Below, piece by piece: positions 22,570 to 34,352 of a stretch of DNA of 64,000 nucleotides (its first letter is position 1; each line of letters opens with the position of its first letter). The stretch comes from Hermetia illucens (Eukaryota > Arthropoda > Insecta > Diptera > Stratiomyidae): NCBI RefSeq assembly GCF_905115235.1, contig NC_051850.1, forward strand, positions 8,837,841-8,901,840. The letters are read 5' to 3'. A program made the position numbers and the translations under genes. The notes below the pieces were generated by a model that saw nothing but the letters and a program-made list of their open reading frames with translations, did not search any database and had not been told where the DNA came from.

Positions 22570-22900
22570 TATATTCCAGCCAAGCGTGATGAGGAGGTAA
22601 TTTTCTTCTCTTTCTTCAGCCTTTGCCACGTTCACAAGCAGGGTCGGCTCGCCATGATCGATTTCACCATTTCGTTCTATCAAATGCCTGATTTGGATGC
22701 AATCGAGAGGCTTTTAAATCCCCATTCGGCGTACTAAGCCACTGTTGTACCATCACTAATAGAACATCTTCGTCTCCATTAACGCAAGACGCCATTCACT
22801 GTCTTTTATAGTCGGCTAACACTCAGAACCATAGAGGGCGACAGGACGGACGACGGTAAATTTTAGATTTGAGATGTTCGTTGATGTGAACGTGATATTT
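22570..22900 (-). mobile_element. RTE-clade LINE 3' end (family 2), reversed
   Basis: This is the reverse complement of the sequence at about 31480-31965: the TTCACATCAACGAACATCTC, GTCCGTCC..., GTGAATGGCGTCTTGCG and GAGACGAAGATG blocks align in order. In the sister copy this part encodes the C-terminal end of RTE ORF2. It lies in the RT of LOA copy X. Confidence 0.65.
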
Positions 22901-22924
22901 ATTCCCAAACCAGGGATTCGGGCT

Positions 22925-23110
22925 GCTTCCAGTTAACCCGTTGGGGAGTTCGGTCCCCACGTACTCGAGGGGGACGATCAGACCCGAGTCTGCAAGGGAC
23001 TCATCTGAAGTGGCTTCGGCCATGAAACCTCACTGGAGGTTATCTGGTACCATGGGAGCGGGGACGACCCTCTGAGAGCATATGCTCTAGGAGAATTCCT
23101 GGAGGATCTG
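22925..23110 (-). repeat. Dispersed repeat shared with 10480-10660
   Basis: Second copy of the repeat described at 10480-10660, in the same orientation (CATCTGAAGTGGC, GAAACCTCACTGG, ACCATGGGAGCGGGGA, GGAGAATTCCTGG). About 260 bp of unassigned sequence separates it from the RT piece that resumes at 23370. Confidence 0.5.
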
Positions 23111-23369
23111 TTCTTGGCCCGGTTATTTACGGTTGGCCCCCTATTGGGAATTTTATGGTGGTAGTGGTTATGCCCACATCGCAGGCAAAGCTCCTTGGCG
23201 CGCAAGCGTGGAGTTGCGCTGTTCAATTCGGGTGCCGTACCCCTTAGTTGCGGCAGAGGTGTTAGATAGGCCTTGCATCCACTGGTATGAATGCTGAGCC
23301 TGCACTCAATATAAACCGGGACCGCTATGCTTGCATGGCATCAATCCGTGTCGGCGGGATTATGCCTAA

Positions 23370-23757
23370 ACGGCAGGTACTCACGTTAAACCCCCGGACT
23401 TTCATTGCTAAACCAGGGGAACCCACCTACATGGAGGCAAAAAGCTTCCGACTGAGCAGTCTAATTTCCTTTCTATTAAAAAGACTAGAAAAACTAGTAG
23501 ATCGATTCATAAGGGATACATTCATTCCCAAGTGCCCACTTTACCATAGGCAACATGCCTACCAGAAGGGCAAATGCACGGAAGCAGCACTTCATGAGCT
23601 CATGGTAAAAATTGGAATGGCGATTCCTGAAAAAGAATACGCCTATGGCGTATTCATGGACCTCCAAGGAGCCTTCAATTGTGCCTCATTTGCAGCAATT
23701 TATGACACGGCAATACAGCATGGGATCGAACCGCCGCTAATCAGTTGGCTCCTATAG
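23370..23757 (+). mobile_element. LOA-clade RT fragment, probable continuation of copy X
   Basis: The frame gives KPGEPTYMEAKSFRLSSLIS, FLLKRLEKLVDRFIR, RQHAYQKGKCTEAALHEL and YGVFMDLQGAFNCASF, the RT blocks that follow the point where copy X was interrupted at 22560. Same strand, same clade and matching order support one element split by later insertions. It ends at a TAG where the RTE element begins. Confidence 0.7.
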
Positions 23758-24857
23758 CTTACATCAAAATACAAATGATAACGGAGTGCGGATTGTTCAA
23801 TTAGCAGGGTCACACGAAATGGTTGTTGGAATTACCTGGTTTGCGCGGAAAGCGGTCCACAAACATACGTGGGCCTCTTCAGACGGGACCACTTTCAACC
23901 AAATTAATCATATGTTGATCGAACGCCGCCACCTCTCAGTCTTGATGAATGTCAGAACATATAGGGGGGTCAATATAGACTCGGATCACTATCTCGTTGG
24001 CATGGTGCTCCGAGCTCGAATAACAATACCACCTAGAATCCCCTCTGACAATCAGGTGAGAGTGAACACTGAAGCCATCCACAACACAACCCTCCGCGAC
24101 ACCTATAAGAGTGAAATGGATGCCGCAATAACCGCAGTCAACAGAGGTCCTGGAGATGAAGCATCAACAAATGATCTTCACAATCACCTGAAGAACGAAA
24201 TCGTAAATACGGCTACAAATATACTTGGCTCCAGCCGCAAAATGAGTCAGGACGGCTGTTTGACGATGAATGTAAGCTAGCAACGGAACGGAAGAATGCT
24301 GCATACCGAGTAACGCTGCATTCTCAAAGGACGCGGGCACGCGCAGAGACTTATCACGAATTTCGTCCTGCGGAGAAGCGACTTCACAGACGGAAAAAGG
24401 AAACCTGGGAGAACCAACAAATCTGTGAACTCGAAAAGAACAGGGAGCAACCGCACCAGGCGCTGAAGTTTTACCAACAAGTCAGCAGGATGAAGCCTTA
24501 TACACCTCGATGCTCATCCTGCCGAGACAAAGAGGGAAATCTGATTTCCGACAGAATGGGCATATTGGAGCGATGGGTTGAGTATTTTGATGAACTACTG
24601 AACAACCAGAACATCGGCGAGTTGGAGGTCCCCCCAACTGGAGACGACGGACAAATACTGCCACCACCTAGTATAGAAGAAACAGTCCGTGCTATTCATC
24701 GGCTTAAAAGTCATAATTTGCCAGAAGCCGATGGAATTACAGCCGAATTGGTTAAATATGGAGGTGACCAGTTATACCAAGTGGTTCATCAAGTGGTGCT
24801 CAAGGTATGGGAGAGCGAATCAATGCCTGACGATTGGATACGAGGCATTATGTGTCT

Positions 24858-25242
24858 TTAAGTATTTAACATTACTTATATTTATTATAATATTTAAGTT
24901 AACATTTATTATTAAATTAGTTATACATGTTATTTGACCTAATCTTAGTCAGCGGACTCAACTCCCGTTTTCCTATTTACAATTCAAAAGACTTCAGTAT
25001 TTTTTATAAATTCGAAACTTAATATTACATATGAGTGACATTTACAAAAAACATAATTACTACATTAGATTCTTTTTTTTTGTGTGTGTACTACGTTTTT
25101 GACAACAACTCATGGCACACTTTTCTGCGATCTTCCACTCCCGTGGCGTGCTACGCAAAGTGGATAGATCCGCGCCATCTATTCGCTCGCACTCGCAACA
25201 TTCGAAATAAATTTCGAATGCTGCGAATCCTGCCGCGCCACA
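24858..25242. repeat. 385-bp insertion of unknown class inside RTE
   Basis: Removing it together with one GTCT restores the RTE reading GIMC-LIHKKGV across the junction. GTCT occurs at 24854-24857 and 25243-25246. The left part is A/T rich, the right part ends CTGCCGCGCCACA and contains a perfect 9-bp-arm hairpin (ATTCGAAAT-AA-ATTTCGAAT, about 25194-25220). No coding content. A solo LTR or a non-autonomous DNA element are both possible. Confidence 0.65.
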
Positions 25243-26390
25243 GTCTCATACATAAAAAGGGTGTGCAGCAATTATAGAGGAATCACATTGCTGAGTACCA
25301 GCTACAAGATATTCTCCGCTATCTTGCTAGGCCGGATAGCCCCATACGCCCATAACATCATTGGCCCATACCAAAGAGGCTTCACTCCAGCAAATCAGCA
25401 ACAGATCAGATTTTCTCTCTGCGGTAAGCGAAGGAAAAACTGTCAAAATATGGACATCAGTTGTACAATCTTTTCATCGAATTTAAAGCCGCCTATGAAA
25501 GCATAGCCAGGGTACAACCATACACGACCATTAGAGAATTTGGTATCCGGACAAAATGGATAAGATTGACTAGGCTGACACTGACTAATGTGCGAGGCCA
25601 GATCAAAGTAGCAGGTTCACTCTCAAGACCATTCGATCATACGACAAGGGAATGCCCTATTTAGCGTCCTCTTTAACTTGGCCCTCGAGAAAATGATCCG
25701 TGATGCTGGGGTAAATGCGAGAGGTACGATCCTCTTCAAGTCCACCCAACTACTGGCTTATGCTGACGATATCGATATTATAGGAAGAACGACCTGAGAT
25801 GTACAAACTGCCTTCATTCAGATCGAGCAGGCGGCGCGAGATTTGGGGTGCACGTCAATGGAGGTAAGACGACACATATGGTGGCAACGTCGTCACCAAA
25901 AACCAACCAACCAACAATAGCAAACCGCACTGGTAAAACGGGAAGAATAAAGATAGGAGACTACAACTTTGAGATCGTTGATAATTTTTCCTATCTAGGG
26001 TCGAAAATCACAACCGATAACAGCTACGATGATGAAATCCGCGCACGGTTATTGTCAGCCAACAGAAACTATTTCAGTTTACAAAAACTGTTCCGCTCGG
26101 AGCGTCTCACCATAGGGTCGAAGCTCTTACTGTAAGGCAAGGCAATGGCCTTGCCAGTCCTCATGCATTCCTCGGAGACTTGAGTTCTTAGCAAGAAAAA
26201 TTGCGAACTCTTGGCCGCGCTCGAGAGAAGAATCCTCCGAAGAAATCTTGGCCCCCTACATGAGGATGGACGATTCCGTAGCCTACATCATGACGAAATC
26301 TATGAGCGATACCATAACCGTCAGGTTGTGGATAAAATCTGGCTCAATAGGTTATGGTGGGCGGGTCACTTAATCCGTCTGGATGAGGAT

Positions 26391-28243
26391 TATTATTATT
26401 CTGTTAAGGGAAAGTCGCACCGCGTCCTTGAAGAACTATTGTGCCCCTTTTACTGGTGATAGTGTACCTGTTGATCATAGTATCTCAAGCAGGCCTGTAA
26501 CCGTTAGGAACTTTAGTATGTTCCCCACTTCCAGAAGTGTCAGTTTTGCATCTGGTATTAAGTGTTCTCCCAGATGTATCGACCTACTTTGCACAAGTGC
26601 CGGACCCTATCCCAGGACGTGCATAGAGATTTCGTCCTCCTCCTCACAGAACCTGCAGGCAGTGTCCGTAGATATCCCTAGCTTCCCTAGGTGATAGTTC
26701 AGCCGACAATGACCAGTGAGACTTCCCACTATGATTCGGAGGTTCTTTTTGGTGAGGTTTAAGCAATTCTTTGTACGCATGGGTTCGTATCCCCCAATAG
26801 GCACCTTGGACTGCTCCATCCCTGGTAGGCCCGCCCAATATAGTTCCCTCAACCGTTTCTCTTCGTTTCTTAGATTCATAGCCATGAAACCGTTTTCGAT
26901 TCCACAGAAGGATTCTGGCCCATGTAAAGGCATCCCTGCTCCCTTTTTGCCTAGTTCATTGCCTTCCAACCCAGCATGGCCTGGAACCCAAAGTATTCAG
27001 ACCTGGTTGGACGAGCCGAGTGTATTCAGTCTCTCAAGGCATTCCCATACCAGTTTAGAGTTCACCTGGTTGGATCTAAGTGCCTTGATCGCTGCTTGGC
27101 TATCGGTGAGAATAGCTATGTTCTGCCTCCTATAGTTCCTTTGCAGATTAAAGGAGGCACATTTGTCTATGACGTAAATTTCCGCCTGGAATACGCTAGT
27201 GTACCTGCCCATTGGCTCAAAGTACATTTTCCTTGGACTAATGACACCGGCACCCGCTCCCTCTGCTGTGAGGGATCCGTCAGTGTACCAAGTAATCAGT
27301 TGCTGGTTTAAGCCGTATTTCGCAGCCACGCTCTCCCAGTTTGCCTTGTTACTCCAACGTGTTTCAAACTTCTTATCGAAGTGAAACCTCGTTGTCATGT
27401 TGTCCATCGGTATCAGTAATTCGGGATACCGCCTAGAAAGGATATCAATCTTCCTTCGATTTAGGCAGCTCCCCGCCTCACTCATACTACCGGCCATCCT
27501 AAATATTGATCTCCTTGCCTGCATCTGTATGTGCAGATGGAGAGGGTTTAATTCCAGAAGGACCTCCAGGGATGCCGTTGGGCATGTCCTCATTGCCCCA
27601 CTGATACACACGCAAGCCAGCCTTTGGAGCTTATGTAATTCCCTGGCTTGTGTGCTGAGTTGGGTTCTTTCTGCCCAGATTACCGCTCCATAGGTAATCA
27701 TTGGCCTTACTATTGCAGTATATATCCAAAGTAGTATCTTCGGACTGCAACCCCATTTTTTTCCTGCTATGGATCTGCAAGTTATCAGAGCCCTCGTGGC
27801 TTTCCGACAAGTGTTTCCGACATGTGTCTTCCAGAGTAATTTTTGGTCTAGCGTGACACCTAAATATTTGACCTCTGTTTCTCGTTTCACCTCCATATCA
27901 TGTAATGTTATGGCTTTCAGGTGATCCAACCTACGTCTCCTAGTGAATGGTACTATGGTGGTTTTGGTTGGGTTGATCCGCAGTCCCACCTTCCTGCACC
28001 AGGCACTAGTAACCCTTAATCCAGTTTGGATTCTATCACATAGGGTATCTTCATATTTGCCCCTACAGATTAGAACAGTGTCATCCGCGTAGCCCTGGAC
28101 TTGTATTCCAGTATTAGTTAACGCGTCCAGGAGTTCATCCACTACCATACTCCACATCAGCGGCGATAATACTCCACCCTGTGGACAGCCTTGAGTGGTG
28201 TTCATGATAATAGAATTTGTACCTGTTTGTACCTCTATTTGGA
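26391..28243 (-). mobile_element. LOA-clade LINE (copy L1), 5'-truncated, inside RTE
   Basis: A 1,853-bp insertion flanked by TGGATGAGGAT (26380-26390 and 28244-28254). The minus-strand ORF2 (28205-26997) has CPQGGVLSPLMWSMVVDELL, GYADDTVLI, YLGVTLDQKLLW and an RNase H with TDGSLT, QAEIY and LTDSQAAIKAL. The last part (26607-26969) has the finger region HYHLGKLGI/CRFCEEEDE. A stop before ILWVPGH and a short deletion break the RNase H end. The 3' tail is a TAA-type repeat. Confidence 0.9.
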
Positions 28244-28589
28244 TGGATGAGGATGATACAGCCCGGAAAGTCTATAAGGGCAATATCTATGGTAGAAAAA
28301 GAAGACGAGGCAGACCCTGCCTGAGATGGAGCGATGGCGTAGATCAGAACGCCAGACAGATTTTAGGGATATCGAATTAGTGGACCTCGGCAGAAACGGG
28401 GGTGTCTGGAGTTCCTTAATAAGGCGATCCTAGACCGGATATCGGTTGTTACGCCGCGGATGATGATAATGATGAAGGTCGTCCTGATAATCGTAGTTGT
28501 ACTCGTTTTCTCAAATTATCGGTTTTGCAATTTCCCTTCTTCCCTGATCATCTTTGATAATTCTTCTTGTTGTCATTGCCATTCTTATC

Positions 28590-28923
28590 AAAGTCAGCTT
28601 TCCAAATATATTTTTTTTTAGTTACTGGCGCGCTTTTTTGCGCAAGGGTGTAGCTACATTTCCCTGCACTTTAATTAAAAAAGGTACCGGGATGTCGTTA
28701 GATTTCTACAATTCAGGTCAAAAAAATCAAAATTACCTAAAATGCTTATGACGTATGCGAAATAAGACTGCACTCAAGAAAGGAACAGAAACTTTCTGGT
28801 ATATATAAAGGAGTAAGGTGATTACGTGTAGTTAACAGTTCTTTTTCACACTTCCAGCGTTATTTAAGATACGATTCGCAACTGACTACCGTTTTTGATC
28901 TAAAAAACATTTTATTTTGAAAA
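28590..28923 (+). promoter_or_regulatory. Promoter block of CBM14 gene 3
   Basis: TATATAAA at 28802-28809, initiator ACAGTTCTTTT (A at 28837). It aligns with the blocks before genes 4 and 5, including CTGCACTTTAATTAAAA (28664-28680), a CAATTCAGGTCAAAAAAAT stretch and ATGACGTATGCG. The 5' limit of the similarity is near 28600, just after the RTE tail. Confidence 0.7.
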
Positions 28924-30398
28924 ATGAAGAATGTGTATAATATTTTTACAAACTTCCTTTTTAAATTCACCTGGCGAGAGGGTATAACTAACATTCTCTT
29001 GCTGGTCCTTTTCCTCGCAGCCTACAAGGTTTGTAACAAAATGGGTTTTGTTATGTCAATAACGAAAATTCCTGCTCTTTCTTTGTCTATTTATTGTCAG
29101 TTTCGAGTCACTCAGGGGCGTTTTTAGGAACAGTATAGGCGTTTAATTTGGATTTATAAACAAATTAGGTTCTGAAAATTAACGTTGATGATTTACTCAT
29201 ATATCTGTAGATTTCCACTTCCCATGCCCTCAAGGTTGGTGATAAATGTACAAATGGAGCTCTCGCCCCAAACCCCGAAAACCGGACGCAATTCTATTTT
29301 TGTTTGGATAGTAAAGTCTATCTGGGAACTTGTACCGATGGTAGGGTGTTTGACGAACGAGTTGCTCAGTGTGTTTATGCGGGAACCGACCCTGGAACTG
29401 GCACGGGCACAGGAACTGGTACCACAGTCAACTGCGAGGGAAACGATTATGCGACGTTCCCATATCCCAGTGATAACATCAGGTACTATTATTGCTACAA
29501 TGGTCAAGCTCTGGTAGTGCAGTGTCCAGCTAACAATTATTATGACTCTATCTCGGGTACCTGTGTTTTGGGTTCTGGAACAGGCACTGGTGGTTATGTG
29601 TTTTGCCCAACCGGAGTTAATACTGTGTTGCCTGATCCGAATGGTGATTGCCAGAGATACGTGCTCTGTCTGAATGGCCAAGCCTCCTATCAAACATGCC
29701 CAAATAGATTCTACTTCCACCCAACAACTGGGTACTGTGGTCCGAATATTCCAAATTCATGTACTGGTGGCGGCGCATGCAATCAGAGGGGACTACTAAG
29801 ACCGGTGCGAAATAATTGCCAAGTATACAATTACTGCGATGGATCCTATTGGTCGACAATAAAGTGTCCAAGAAATTATTACTTCAGTCCAAGCCGGCTT
29901 ACATGTGGACCTACTATCCCGAATGGATGCAGCAAATACAACAATTACTACCAAAACTTACTTGGTTCGAACTCAGTTTATCCTACTTATCCCACATACC
30001 CAACTTATCCCTTTATCCCCACCACTCCAACGGATCCTTCTGTAGTTTGTGCAACAAGTATGAATGGTGTTTTTGCGGATACCACAAATTGCCAGAAGTA
30101 CTTCTATTGTATGGATGGATTGCCGTATACAGCGACTTGCCCCAGCGGTTATTATTTCAACCCATTAACAAGAGCCTGCGGTCCAAACATCCCATCAGGA
30201 TGTACTGTACAAGATATCCACCTTGACACCTCCACTTGTCCGGCAAATTCTGAAATAACCTTGGCAGACCCAACCAACTGCAAACAATACATAGTCTGCA
30301 CCAATGGATTTGGAGCTACCTACGCCTGTGGTCCTGGACTTTACTACGATATTGAATGGAATACATGTTCGACAATGATACCAGATAGATGCACTTGA
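28924..30398 (+). CDS. Secreted six-domain CBM14 chitin-binding protein (gene 3)
   Basis: Exons 28924-29028 and 29211-30398 give 430 aa. Unlike its paralogues the signal region is one continuous 35-codon exon: the 7-nt-exon donor GT of genes 4 and 5 reads AT here and the acceptor is deleted, so former intron 1 is coding. An alternative 9-nt exon (28924-28932, acceptor at 28980) would also stay in frame. The hydrophobic core is ILLLVLFLAAYK. Domains 1 and 2 have four cysteines; domains 3-6 have six each (for example NCQKYFYCMDG, FNPLTRACGPNIPSGC). A (Gly-Thr)n linker joins domains 1-2 and a Tyr-Pro-Thr repeat joins 4-5. Expected to bind chitin in an extracellular matrix. AATAAA at 30501. The longer N-region may alter secretion efficiency. 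Confidence 0.88.
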
Positions 30399-30500
30399 AG
30401 GGTAGTGGCAACTTATCTACAGAACTTTTTAGGCATTCCTACTCCTACGGATTTTAAGGACAATGGGATTCAGTAAAAAATGAACGTTCTGTTTTATTCC

Positions 30501-30506
30501 AATAAA
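30501..30506 (+). terminator. Poly(A) signal of gene 3
   Basis: AATAAA about 100 bp after the stop, within a 3' flank that aligns with that of gene 4 (TTTTATTCCAATAAA). Confidence 0.65.
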
Positions 30507-30659
30507 TGCACTTTCATATATGTGTATTTGTTCGTTGATATTTATTTGCTATTGAGTCCTTTTTCGAAAGACGAATTATCATAGAACCAATCCAATCCAA
30601 TTTCTAAAATTCCAATCATATAAATCCTACTCCTAGGCTCCAAGTCTCCAAGTAAACTA

Positions 30660-33410
30660 ACTACTGGCAAACATGGTCGAAATGATCTTGAAGGACCAAA
30701 GGGATCCCTTCAAGTAGGAGGAGGTAGCCGAGAGGATTTACAAGGAGCATGGAGCTACTCAAAAAAAGAGGGAGTACCTGCAAAAGAAACGAGAGACCTT
30801 GGAGGCACTAATGTCCATATTCAGGGTGAATCACCCCAAGCTGCCCAGTCTTCTCAGAGCAGACAATCCACACTTTGGATTACATTAGGAGGCGGAAGCT
30901 AAAGCTGGGGCGATTAAGGCAACGATTGGGAGTAATCAAGGCCAGTCCGAACGTTAACCAAGAACAGACGATGTAAGAGCAATAAACGTTGGCGGCAATG
31001 CCAATAATGGTGCAGGGATTCAAGCGTCGAAAGCTCCTTACTGATCAACTGCCGAGACCATTGCCGATTCAGATTCCCATTTTTACGGCATCAGCAAGGA
31101 GTGGTGCTTTGGTTTATAGAACTATTTAACCTGTCTGTGAATATATGGACGCTATCCTAGTTATAGAAAAGCTCGGAAACAATTCGCAAACGACATAATC
31201 ACGATGTACAAAACCATACGAAACTGCTTGTCGATAATGAGCAATCTTTGATACACCACTTCTCAGTGGGATCCAATAGAGTTCCAAACCGTCATGCAGA
31301 AATGATACTTTCCGCTGTTTCAAAGACGTCGTCAAGAATACCAAGGAGCTACTTCCGGTGAGCAAAGTATGTGACTTCCTTCGGAAAAGATAAAGCTACT
31401 TCAATTGACTCAGTCATGTAATGTGACAATTCAGCCCCCGAGCAAAAAAGGGTTTGTGGCACAAGCGAAAGGTGCTCATTGTGATCGACGTATCAACGAA
31501 AGTCTTAAATCTGAATTTTACCGCAGTGTCGTCCGTCTTGTCCCTCTCCATGGTCCTGAGTATTGGCCAACTATAAAAGTCAATGAATGGCGCCTTGTGA
31601 TAATGGAGACGAAGATGTTACATTGGACTAGTCGCGTGACACGTTTTGATTACATCCGAAATGAGGATATTCGCGATCGTTATGAGGTTGCATCGATGGT
31701 GGAAAAGTTGCGAGAGAGGAGTCTTCGATAGTATGGTCACGCAATTCGTGCTAACGGGAATTCAGTTGCTAAGATTGGTCTGAACATCGAAGTCGATGGT
31801 AAACGACCAAAAGGCAGGCCGAAACAACGGTGGCTTAATACGCTAGATGGGGATTCAAAAGCCTCGAGATTGCACCCAGATCAGGCATTCGATAGAGCCA
31901 AATGGCTAAACCGATCACGACGAGCTGACCCCGCTTGTAAACGGGGCAAAGGCTGAAGAAAAAGAGCAAAGACTCCAAGGTATGCCAAAACTGTCTTTCA
32001 TGTAACGACTCGCGGAGGTGGGCATGCTGGGGTGCCTGGAGTACAATAAAGATCACCAAACCATTCTGCATCTCAGAAAGGTACCAAGCATCAATACAGT
32101 CTCCCAACTACAGGAACTACAGGAACCGCATTCTGACTCCTAGCAACCGCTCTATTAAGACCAGAAGATCAAACCAGGAAGAGATGGATGCTTCACGCTC
32201 TAATCGACCCTGCTAAGAAACGTGTTGGCCTCAATCTCAGGGATCGGTAGTGTCCACGTGGCTACAGTTCGGAAAGCAGCCCAGGTGAAGATAAGGCCTA
32301 ACTTCGATTCGAACTTCGAGCTGACAATTGAGGCCAATGTACTACGATCGATGACGACCTATCTGCCAAATGATAATCTGACGGAAACCGGGTCAGGATG
32401 GACGAGTTAACTACGACTAGCTGATCCAAAATATAACGTCAAGGCGGGCATTGGGAGCAGAGGTTTTTGAGGAGATAATCGAATTGCGAAAAAAGAAAGG
32501 CAAACCTTTGATGGCCCAGAAGATGAAGTTAGGCCTGGTACTTTCAGGGAAAGTTATCATCAGTTCATCGGAAGTTACTAGAATACAATACACGACAGAA
32601 TTCCATATAGTGAAATAGGGTTTCTTTAGCTGCTCTCAACGATGTACTGAGCGAGAACTAATGTAGGGTGATATACGAGAGCACGACCTAGCGTGGAATA
32701 GAGGGAAGGTACGCGGCTGCATTCCCATTCAAAGTCAACCCCAAAGTAGTGCCGCTAGGTTACTTCAGAGAAAGGATATTGGGACGTCTGAGACAACTTG
32801 CCAACCGGAGCAAGGGTACGTCGACCCAGGACACTGACGCTTCAGCGAAAACATCGAGTGCTACCAGTTTAAACGACCTGCTATCCACTGGCTCCAAATT
32901 GCAGGATGACCTAGCCAAGATAGTGCTAAGATGAAGAGAACGTCAACATGCCTTGTCCTCCGATATCAAAAGAATGTTTCGTATGATTAATATCCAGCTA
33001 AGTCACAGGAACTTCCAACGAGTACTGTGCAGGCGGGATAGGAACATGCCCGTTCAGGAATACGTGCTCACAAAAATTTCGCTCAGTGAAATTCCTGCGA
33101 CGCTCCTTGCGCTTAGGACGCTGTTACAATTAGCCAAGGACGAGGGACATAGATTCTCCCTCGCTGGGGAAAGACTACGAAAGAGTTTATACGTTGACCA
33201 TCTCCTATCTGGATCACCAAGCAACAGGCGAGAGATCTGGTACAGCAGATAGTGGAACTTTTGAAGGCTGGAGGATTTACCCTAGGTAAATGGGAAGCAA
33301 ATGATCGCGAATTGTTGACTTTTCCGTTTGATAGTTTCTGAGAATGGCCCTGTTAAAGAAATGATCAGTTCCGACCCTCGTACTCCCCACCTTTTCAGCA
33401 AATGTCAAAA
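30660..33410 (+). mobile_element. BEL/Pao LTR retrotransposon fossil
   Basis: Parts recognisable in order are a Gag-like stretch (30660-31400), a protease-linked segment (ASISGIGSVHVATVRKA) at 32220-32400 and reverse transcriptase with ALSSDIKRMFRMI, PVQEYVLTKISLSEIPATLL, LRTLLQLAKDEGHRF and SLYVDHLLSG at 32740-33250. An RTE fragment lies inside it (31440-31965). No LTRs were identified. The element is old and thoroughly broken, with well over five breaks. Confidence 0.75.
31440..31965 (+). mobile_element. RTE-clade LINE 3' end (family 2)
   Basis: It encodes the C-terminal part of RTE ORF2: METKMLHWTSRVTRFDYIRN, EDIRDRYEVASMVEKLRERS, then the frame after a TAG gives YGHAIRANG and GKRPKGRPKQRWLNTL. 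It is 5'-truncated and lies inside the BEL/Pao fossil. A reversed relative occurs at 22570-22900. Confidence 0.75.
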
Positions 33411-33680
33411 CTTAATCCGGCTTGGGGAAGTACCCTTCATTTGATACCCCACATGACTGTATTTGGTAACCCGCCTTTTGCATACATGGGGACCCCCTGC
33501 TTAAGTTCGACCTAGAATGGTGTATTTCACTGTATGCGTGAGCGTTTACAGTTCCCCCCTTTCCATCAAATTTGATGTCAATCGCCATAACTGTCTCCGA
33601 GGAAAATGCATGTGACAGACAGACAGACAGACGGACAGACAGTAAACCGATTTGACCAAGGTTTTGTTTTACACACAAAT
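33411..33680. repeat. Dispersed repeat with (GACA)n microsatellite
   Basis: The non-coding stretch contains TTTCACTGTATGCGTGAGCG, TTTACAGTTCCCCCCTTTCC and a GACAGACAGACAGACGGACA run near 33614-33644. The overall look is that of an interspersed insect repeat end. Class not identified. Confidence 0.45.
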
Positions 33681-34338
33681 AAAAAGTTGGGGGCGACTCT
33701 TCCTGATCTGAATCGGACTTTATCTCATGGCCGCACTCGCTGGTCGGTGAACTGACTGATATTCTGTTATGTATTTGGAGAGAGAGGTTTTTTATGGGAG
33801 GCTAGGGAGCTCTAAGAGCAAAACCATCTTTAGATTTTGGAGGTTTGTGGGGTTCTTCCTATTCAATCTTTGTTTGGGGTGTGGTCGAGTTTGGAATCAG
33901 AGAAGAAGAAAATATATGCGGATGTCACGTGTGTCGATGGTTGGGGGAGAGAAAAGAGGGCGATCGTGACTTATCCGTTATTGCTCTGGTATTAGGGAGA
34001 TAAGAGGGCAAACGTAGTTTGCAATATTTGTCGTGTAGGCTATATTTGGGTCAGGCTGGACGAGGTTTTAAACCTCAATCTCCAGCACAGCTTTCCTTTC
34101 CAAGCGGAATACTGTATACGCTTAACTTGTCCTTCCTGGACCTCATCAACCGTTCCTAAAGAGGTGTGTGGTGTAAGGAATTTCAATAGAGCATTAAAAA
34201 TTGAGAAATTGAGAGAGAGAGAAAAGGCATTGAATATACGAATTGTTGGGTTTTTGGGGCAACTGCTGTGTCATCTACGTTTGTGTAAAAATGGGGAGAA
34301 GGTTAAAATGGGGATGATATCCTTGGGTTGAAACTCAT
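33681..34338. other. Unassigned, no supported gene
   Basis: A 66-codon frame (33769-33969) is Gly/Arg rich and unlike any domain. Purine-rich tracts (GAGAGAGAGAAAAGG) occur near 34210. Nothing else recognised. Confidence 0.4.
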
Positions 34339-34352
34339 TTTCTCTGTTGTTC

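Larger units (their letters stand above)
23770..28480 (+). mobile_element. RTE-clade LINE (family 1), nested host of two insertions
   Basis: Own sequence: 23770-24857, 25243-26390 and 28244-28480. It starts inside the endonuclease (WASSDGTTFNQINHML, SDHYLVGMVLRARI). RT blocks follow: LPEADGITAELVKYGG, CSNYRGITLLSTSYKIF, FIEFKAAYESIA and LLAYADDIDIIGR. The C-terminal region (HEDGRFRSLHHDEIYERYH, WWAGHLIRLDED, then GRKRRRGRPCLRWSDGV) ends in a GATGATGATAATGATG tail. Several frameshifts are present. The same 3' end occurs at 34353, 35040 and 44050. Confidence 0.85.

Noticed and set aside
26716-27135. Plus-strand ORF of 139 codons (and 59361-59804 in L2)
   Set aside because: They are shadows of the well-supported LOA ORF2 RNase H region on the minus strand.
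29193-29720. Antisense open frame (about 175 codons) opposite gene 3, with equivalents opposite genes 4 and 6
   Set aside because: It is a mirror of the Gly-Thr/Cys-rich sense codons. It lacks its own promoter or domain, and the sense strand has signal peptide, splice sites and conserved cysteines.
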